DNA from: Cheilinus undulatus
Taxonomy: Eukaryota; Chordata; Actinopteri; Labriformes; Labridae
Assembly: GCF_018320785.1 (NCBI RefSeq)
Contig: NC_054873.1
Span: 35,067,196 to 35,131,195, forward strand
Direction: 5' to 3'
DNA: 64,000 nt
Under the pieces are notes generated by a model that was given only the letters and a program-made list of their open reading frames with translations, ran no database searches and had not been told where the DNA came from. Each line of letters begins with the position of its first letter. Position 1 is the first letter of the stretch. Positions 60,143 through 64,000 of this stretch are shown one piece after another. A program made the position numbers and the translations under genes.

Positions 60143-60650
60143 TAACCTTGAAAAGCAGATGTATTCCCCCGTTTCCTCCCATCTGAACCGTTTGGGCCTG
60201 GTTAGAAACTGACAAGACCAATCAGCGTTGAGGGGCAGTACTTTCAGGCGCGGATGAGTCGTGAAGTAAGCAAGCAGCGACAAGAGGTACTGCAATTATG
60301 GCAGTAGAGATCATCACAAATGCTGCTATAGCGTCAGTTTTATCAGAACTTGATGACATTTCTTCGTTAAAAGAAGAACAAAGAGTAGCACTGAGTTGCT
60401 TTCTTTTCAAAAACAACAAAAGTCTACAGTCGCCATGGTTCACGTTATGCAGTTCTCTATGGAGTTTACTCCTTGGTAGCAGCTCTCTATCACGTGTTTT
60501 GTTGCTCTGATTGGCCCATAAAGATGTGAAGGACAGAACATTCATCCAATCACCCTCCGAGTTCTTTTCAAAGGCTCTGCCCTTTCCCAAGCGCTGTCTA
60601 TGGGAGGTTTTCCAGATGAATGTGTGAAAACAAATCCATCTGGCATGTCA
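60143..60650 (+). mobile_element. Transposon relic with RecQ-helicase-like start, 9-bp target duplication
   Basis: The left end TAACCTTGAAAAGCAGATG and right end ATCCATCTGGCATGTCA match the ends of the 84-bp element at 14953. Flanks AAATGTCTC (60134-60142) and ATATGTTTC (60651-60659) agree at 7 of 9. From 60298 an ORF reads MAVEIITNAAIASVLSELDD then ISSLKEEQRVALSCFLFKNN, which resembles the motif-0 region of RecQ-family helicases (LK.EQ..A...F). The match stops there and the rest reads as non-coding to a stop near 60508, so the walker motifs are lost. I read it as an internally deleted copy of a larger element that carried a helicase gene. Confidence 0.6.
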
Positions 60651-60659
60651 ATATGTTTC

Positions 60660-61809
60660 AGAATGGAAATACACACTAAAACTTTCAAAATAAAATCTGA
60701 TTTAACTTCCTTTTTAGTGTTAGGGTTAGGGCTGGGATAAGGGTTAAGGTAAAGGATGCCGAAGATGCCAGAAATTAATATTTAAAAACCTGACCTCCAA
60801 AAAACAATTACAAAATGTTTAAAAAGCTGAGTAAATTGACTGCTTAAAGGAAAAAAGCAGTCCTCCATGGAAACAGCCAAACGCAGCCAGCGTAACCTAT
60901 GTAGCTACGTTAGCTTAGTAAACTATGAAGCTTACACAGCTACCTAGCTGAAAAAAGTCACGTAAGCTACCTATCTACATTATCTAAGTTTCTAAGCTAG
61001 CGTTACCAACATTTGCTAAGGCTAACTTTGCCATAGACAATGCAGCTTTGTAGCTGATGTTGCTAATGTAGCTAGAGCTAAACTCACACAGCAGCTATGT
61101 AAGCTATGTAGACATTATCTATGTAGCTAAGTTAGACTTATCTATGATTGCTGGAGCTTATGTTGCTAATGCTAACTTAGCTAAATTGGCTTATGTAGTA
61201 ACACTAATGTCGTGGCTCACCTGGCTTTATTAGCTTTAGCTCAAGCTAACAAAGCTAAAGTGCACCATCCTTCATGTTACGGATTCTGAAACTGCTCTAT
61301 ACATAATTTAATGCTGGATCAGACCTCTGACCTTCTCTGTTTAATCTATGTAATGTTTCTTAATCTGTAATGTTTGCAGTGTGTTTATTTGATGAATGTT
61401 ACTGCCAGACTTTGTTTATAAATATTGAATTTAATAAGAAAAAAGATGTGTGAAGATATTATGTAGCATGCATGCATTAGCCATGTAGCATGATCACTTT
61501 GTTTGACACCTGCTCCACAGCAGCGATTCGAGACATTTCACTGTTTGTCACTAAGAGGCAACGCTATGAGCTTCAGTCTGTGTCATAACCATTTAAAAAC
61601 TCTTTGGCCTTTATTTATTTCAGGATTAAAGTGTCTCCTTTATGCAAATCATGTTTATGGACTATTCTGTGTCTGACATTAATGCTCATCTGTCTGTCTT
61701 TACCCTACATGGGCCAACCATGAGCCTGTTGTTCAAACACCTCTCCACTTGAATTCCATCCTGCGCTGCCTGGCTCCATCACAGCTGAAGGTCACTCTGA
61801 TCCTTCACC
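60660..61809. repeat. TAGCTA/GCTAAC-rich cryptic repeat region
   Basis: Between about 60890 and 61280 the words AGCTA, TAGCTA, GCTAAC and ACGTTAGC recur dozens of times without a fixed period. A shorter patch of the same kind lies at 20590-20670. The flanks (60660-60890 and 61280-61809) show no gene; they lie downstream of lrrc10. Confidence 0.6.
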
Positions 61810-62631
61810 CTAAATGTTTTCCTCCTCTTCTGGGTGAACTTCTGTGACCTCTGCTGTTGTCTCACTTGCTGCTTTTGATCCGTCCTCTTCCTGCTCATCT
61901 GAGCAGTCCGCCCATCGCCCAACCCTCCGGACTCCCTCGGCCACTGCTGGGGCGTTAACACAGGGGTTATGGTCATAGATGACAAGTTTAAGCCCCTGCA
62001 AGTGACACAGGCCTGGGAAACGACGGATTCTGTTGCGATCCACATCAACAACAGCTAAAAAGTGCATCTCCAGCAATACAGGAGGGAACTCTGTCAGCTG
62101 GTTGCCAGCTAACCAGATACTCCGCAGCTCCTCCAGACTTCCCAACTCTCTAGGTAAACTCTGGATCTGGTTGTAGCCGAGGTGCAGAGTCTTAAGATTA
62201 GGGAGCTCGCAGACTACCTTAGGGAAAACAGTGAAGCAGTTCATCTCCAGCCACAGAGTATTCAGGTCCTTGAGCTCTCCCAGCTCTTGGGGGAGCGAGT
62301 AAAGTCTGTTGTTGCCCAGGTAAAGGATGCAGAGTTGGGGCAATCTGCAAACAGCTGCAGGGAGCTCTTCAAAACAGTTAAAGTCCAGAGCCAAGAGCTG
62401 CAGCTTCTTTAGGCCCTGCAGCTCGGCCGGTAAGCTGCTGAGGTTGTTGTCACTTAGGTAGAGTTTCACCAGCTCATCGAAGACACAGGCGGCCAGAGGC
62501 AGCCGACGCAGCTGACGGCTGCTTAGGTCAAGGGTACGATCCAGAGGCATCTCCTTTAGGTCGCCCACTAAGAAGCGCTGACAGCGCTCTGAAGGGATGA
62601 AGGCGATGACACCTCGAATGGCATTACCCAT
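61810..62631 (-). CDS. lrrc10: Leucine-rich repeat-containing protein 10
   Basis: One exon of 274 codons encodes 273 residues (human LRRC10 277). It begins MGNAIRGVIAFIPSERCQ, close to human MGNTIRALVAFIPADRCQ, and retains EMPLD, LVKLYLSDNNLSSLP, LCILYLGNN, LKLVIYDHNPC and VRRVGRWA. About seven leucine-rich repeats span residues 33-200, followed by an acidic, poorly conserved tail (EEDGSKAA...EEEENI). The gene is single-exon in other vertebrates too, so the lack of introns is normal here. LRRC10 is heart-restricted, localises to Z-lines and nuclei of cardiomyocytes and binds actin and alpha-actinin; zebrafish and mouse loss disturbs heart function. Nothing looks broken. Confidence 0.96.
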   Translation of the reverse strand: MGNAIRGVIAFIPSERCQRFLVGDLKEMPLDRTLDLSSRQLRRLPLAACVFDELVKLYLSDNNLSSLPAELQGLKKLQLLALDFNCFEELPAAVCRLPQLCILYLGNNRLYSLPQELGELKDLNTLWLEMNCFTVFPKVVCELPNLKTLHLGYNQIQSLPRELGSLEELRSIWLAGNQLTEFPPVLLEMHFLAVVDVDRNRIRRFPGLCHLQGLKLVIYDHNPCVNAPAVAEGVRRVGRWADCSDEQEEDGSKAASETTAEVTEVHPEEEENI

Positions 62632-64000
62632 CCTGCTTGGTTCCTGTCACACATCTGGTCCTCTACATCAATTCAGTGCTGGGAAAAGGTTTCACTGAGG
62701 CAGACTGTGGGCGTCTTCAAGTGAATTTGTTGGCATCCCACTAATGCTCATCCACCACCCCTCTGGTTATTTGATCCTAATGATATGTGAAAAACAAAAC
62801 AAGTTAGTAACAATGCTCAGAATACACAAAGGAAGCACAACACATGATTAGAACATGGAGTTACACTTTTACATTTAATAAGACCCACATTTAATCAAAA
62901 TATGCATTACCATTGATCAGCAAGTAATCAGAACACATAATGTTTACAATGACAACAGAAAAACACCTACCTTAAAAATGTTTTCCATCTGATGTCTGTG
63001 ACTCACAGCATCTCCCAGTAAGCTCTTTGTTTATCCATCTTCATGAGCTGAAAACATATTGAATTCTCTGGGCAGATACTCCCCAGTGCAGCCCTCTTAC
63101 TATCTCTCAGTGGCTCTGAGCTTTGCCCTGACTTTCATGGTGATAGCAACCACTGGCTGCTCTCTCCTCCCCATTTGTGTTTAATGACTTTCCCTCTGTC
63201 TGCTCCTCCACGATGACAGAAATGGGAGAGAGGCAGAGAGACACAGGAAGGGGCAGGGGCACCATGGTTAAGCACAAGAACAGTATGCTTTGTGGTGCAA
63301 GAGCAGCAAAGGTCATGCCATCATATTTTTTAAAGTTTTAATCAACCCTGACAAAGTTCTCAGTCTTTGCGAGTTGGACAGACGAGTGGGTCTCTATTTT
63401 GGAGTCAGTTCAAAGACAAAGATGGAGTTTTGGGGTTTTTTCCTCAGACTTCAATTGTAAATCTTTGGCTTTTTGATTTTGTTTTTGAAGGGCAGAAAAA
63501 TGAAATGAGGCCCTGATGTCATCCCCACCTGCCTGAGGTGTGACTATCCAGCGCTGTCCTGCATACCTTCATTAAAGCTATTTTCCAATGAGATAAAACT
63601 GAGGAGGAATTTCATTTCTCTTATCACAAGGGTCAATGTTGGTCTGTCATCTGGTTTCACTCACTGACACGCTGTTTTTAGCACTTGTCCATCTTATCCA
63701 CACAGCCTGAGGGCCCCAAACAGACATACCTTAACAACATAACGGACATTGTTCCTAATGGTTTAATTTAGCACTATGATAGTAGTAACTATGATAACTT
63801 TTTTCCTGTTGTGGAAAGTCAAAATCTAGCAGTGAAAAGGTCTCAGTGTTTGTTTTTATTAGTCTAAACACAAACATTTGTTCTTGTTAACTGAATCATG
63901 TCTTTGAAATTAGCTATTATTTTCCATATTAAGAATTAAATCAGTTCTATCCAGGGGGAGCCAGGCCATTTTGACTGATGTGTGCGCAAACATTTGGATG
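62632..64000. promoter_or_regulatory. Upstream region of lrrc10
   Basis: Contains the lrrc10 5' UTR and promoter at its left side. A possible upstream exon may end near 62970 (ACCTACCTTAAAAATG gives a plausible minus-strand donor). The rest shows no gene up to the window end. Confidence 0.35.

Noticed and set aside
60222-60590. 122-codon minus-strand open frame
   Set aside because: It is the antisense of the helicase-like transposon relic; the plus-strand reading has the recognisable motif.
61810-62631. lrrc10 as a retrogene because it has one exon
   Set aside because: LRRC10 is single-exon in other vertebrates, so this is the normal state.
1-64000. CRISPR arrays, bacterial operons or other prokaryotic features
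   Set aside because: The gene structure is clearly vertebrate, with introns and eukaryotic repeats; the tandem repeats do not have the spacer-repeat form.

Overview
The window comes from a teleost fish nuclear genome, most likely a spiny-rayed (percomorph) fish. Vertebrate genes with GT-AG introns, an AGBL2-FNBP4 pair arranged as in mammals, a finTRIM-type gene, and fish-type hAT, Tc1, L2 and tRNA-SINE repeats all point that way. Exon limits come from reading splice sites and checking that phases join; every multi-exon model below sums to a whole number of codons.

Layout. 1-4020: pol of a Ty3/Gypsy LTR element entering from the left edge, then unassigned flank. 4020-6360: a tandem array of ~709-738-bp units, three of which hold a tRNA-like Pol III promoter core. 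6.4-17.4 kb: gene-poor, repeat-rich DNA with one weak candidate small gene on the minus strand (10611-15764) and a TE mosaic bracketed by a 76-bp direct repeat. 17486-21941 (-): six-exon TRIM E3 ligase with a B30.2 domain. 22354-24057: dead Tc1 transposon. 24620-27718 (+): tmem17. 28816-39612 (-): agbl2, 22 coding exons. 42374-50950 (-): fnbp4, 17 exons. 52242-53501 (+): seipin (bscl2 family) as a single uninterrupted ORF. 53.5-61.8 kb: no host gene recognised; MITEs, a SINE, a composite hAT element and a transposon relic with a RecQ-helicase-like start. 61810-62631 (-): lrrc10, one exon.

How the genes relate. tmem17 (ciliary transition zone) and agbl2 (tubulin-tail carboxypeptidase of axonemes) are convergent, their stop codons 1.1 kb apart. 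agbl2 lies downstream of fnbp4 on the same strand, as on human chromosome 11p11. fnbp4 and the seipin gene are divergent across about 1.3 kb. Seipin (lipid droplets), lrrc10 (heart) and the TRIM gene (innate immunity) have no evident functional link to these.

Most notable observations: the intronless seipin gene; the 9-bp-TSD transposon family (84-bp copy and helicase-bearing relic); the 76-bp direct repeat around a LINE mosaic, which may be a LINE 3' transduction; duplicated lysine-rich exons in agbl2; the tandem array with Pol III boxes; and a GC-AG intron in fnbp4.
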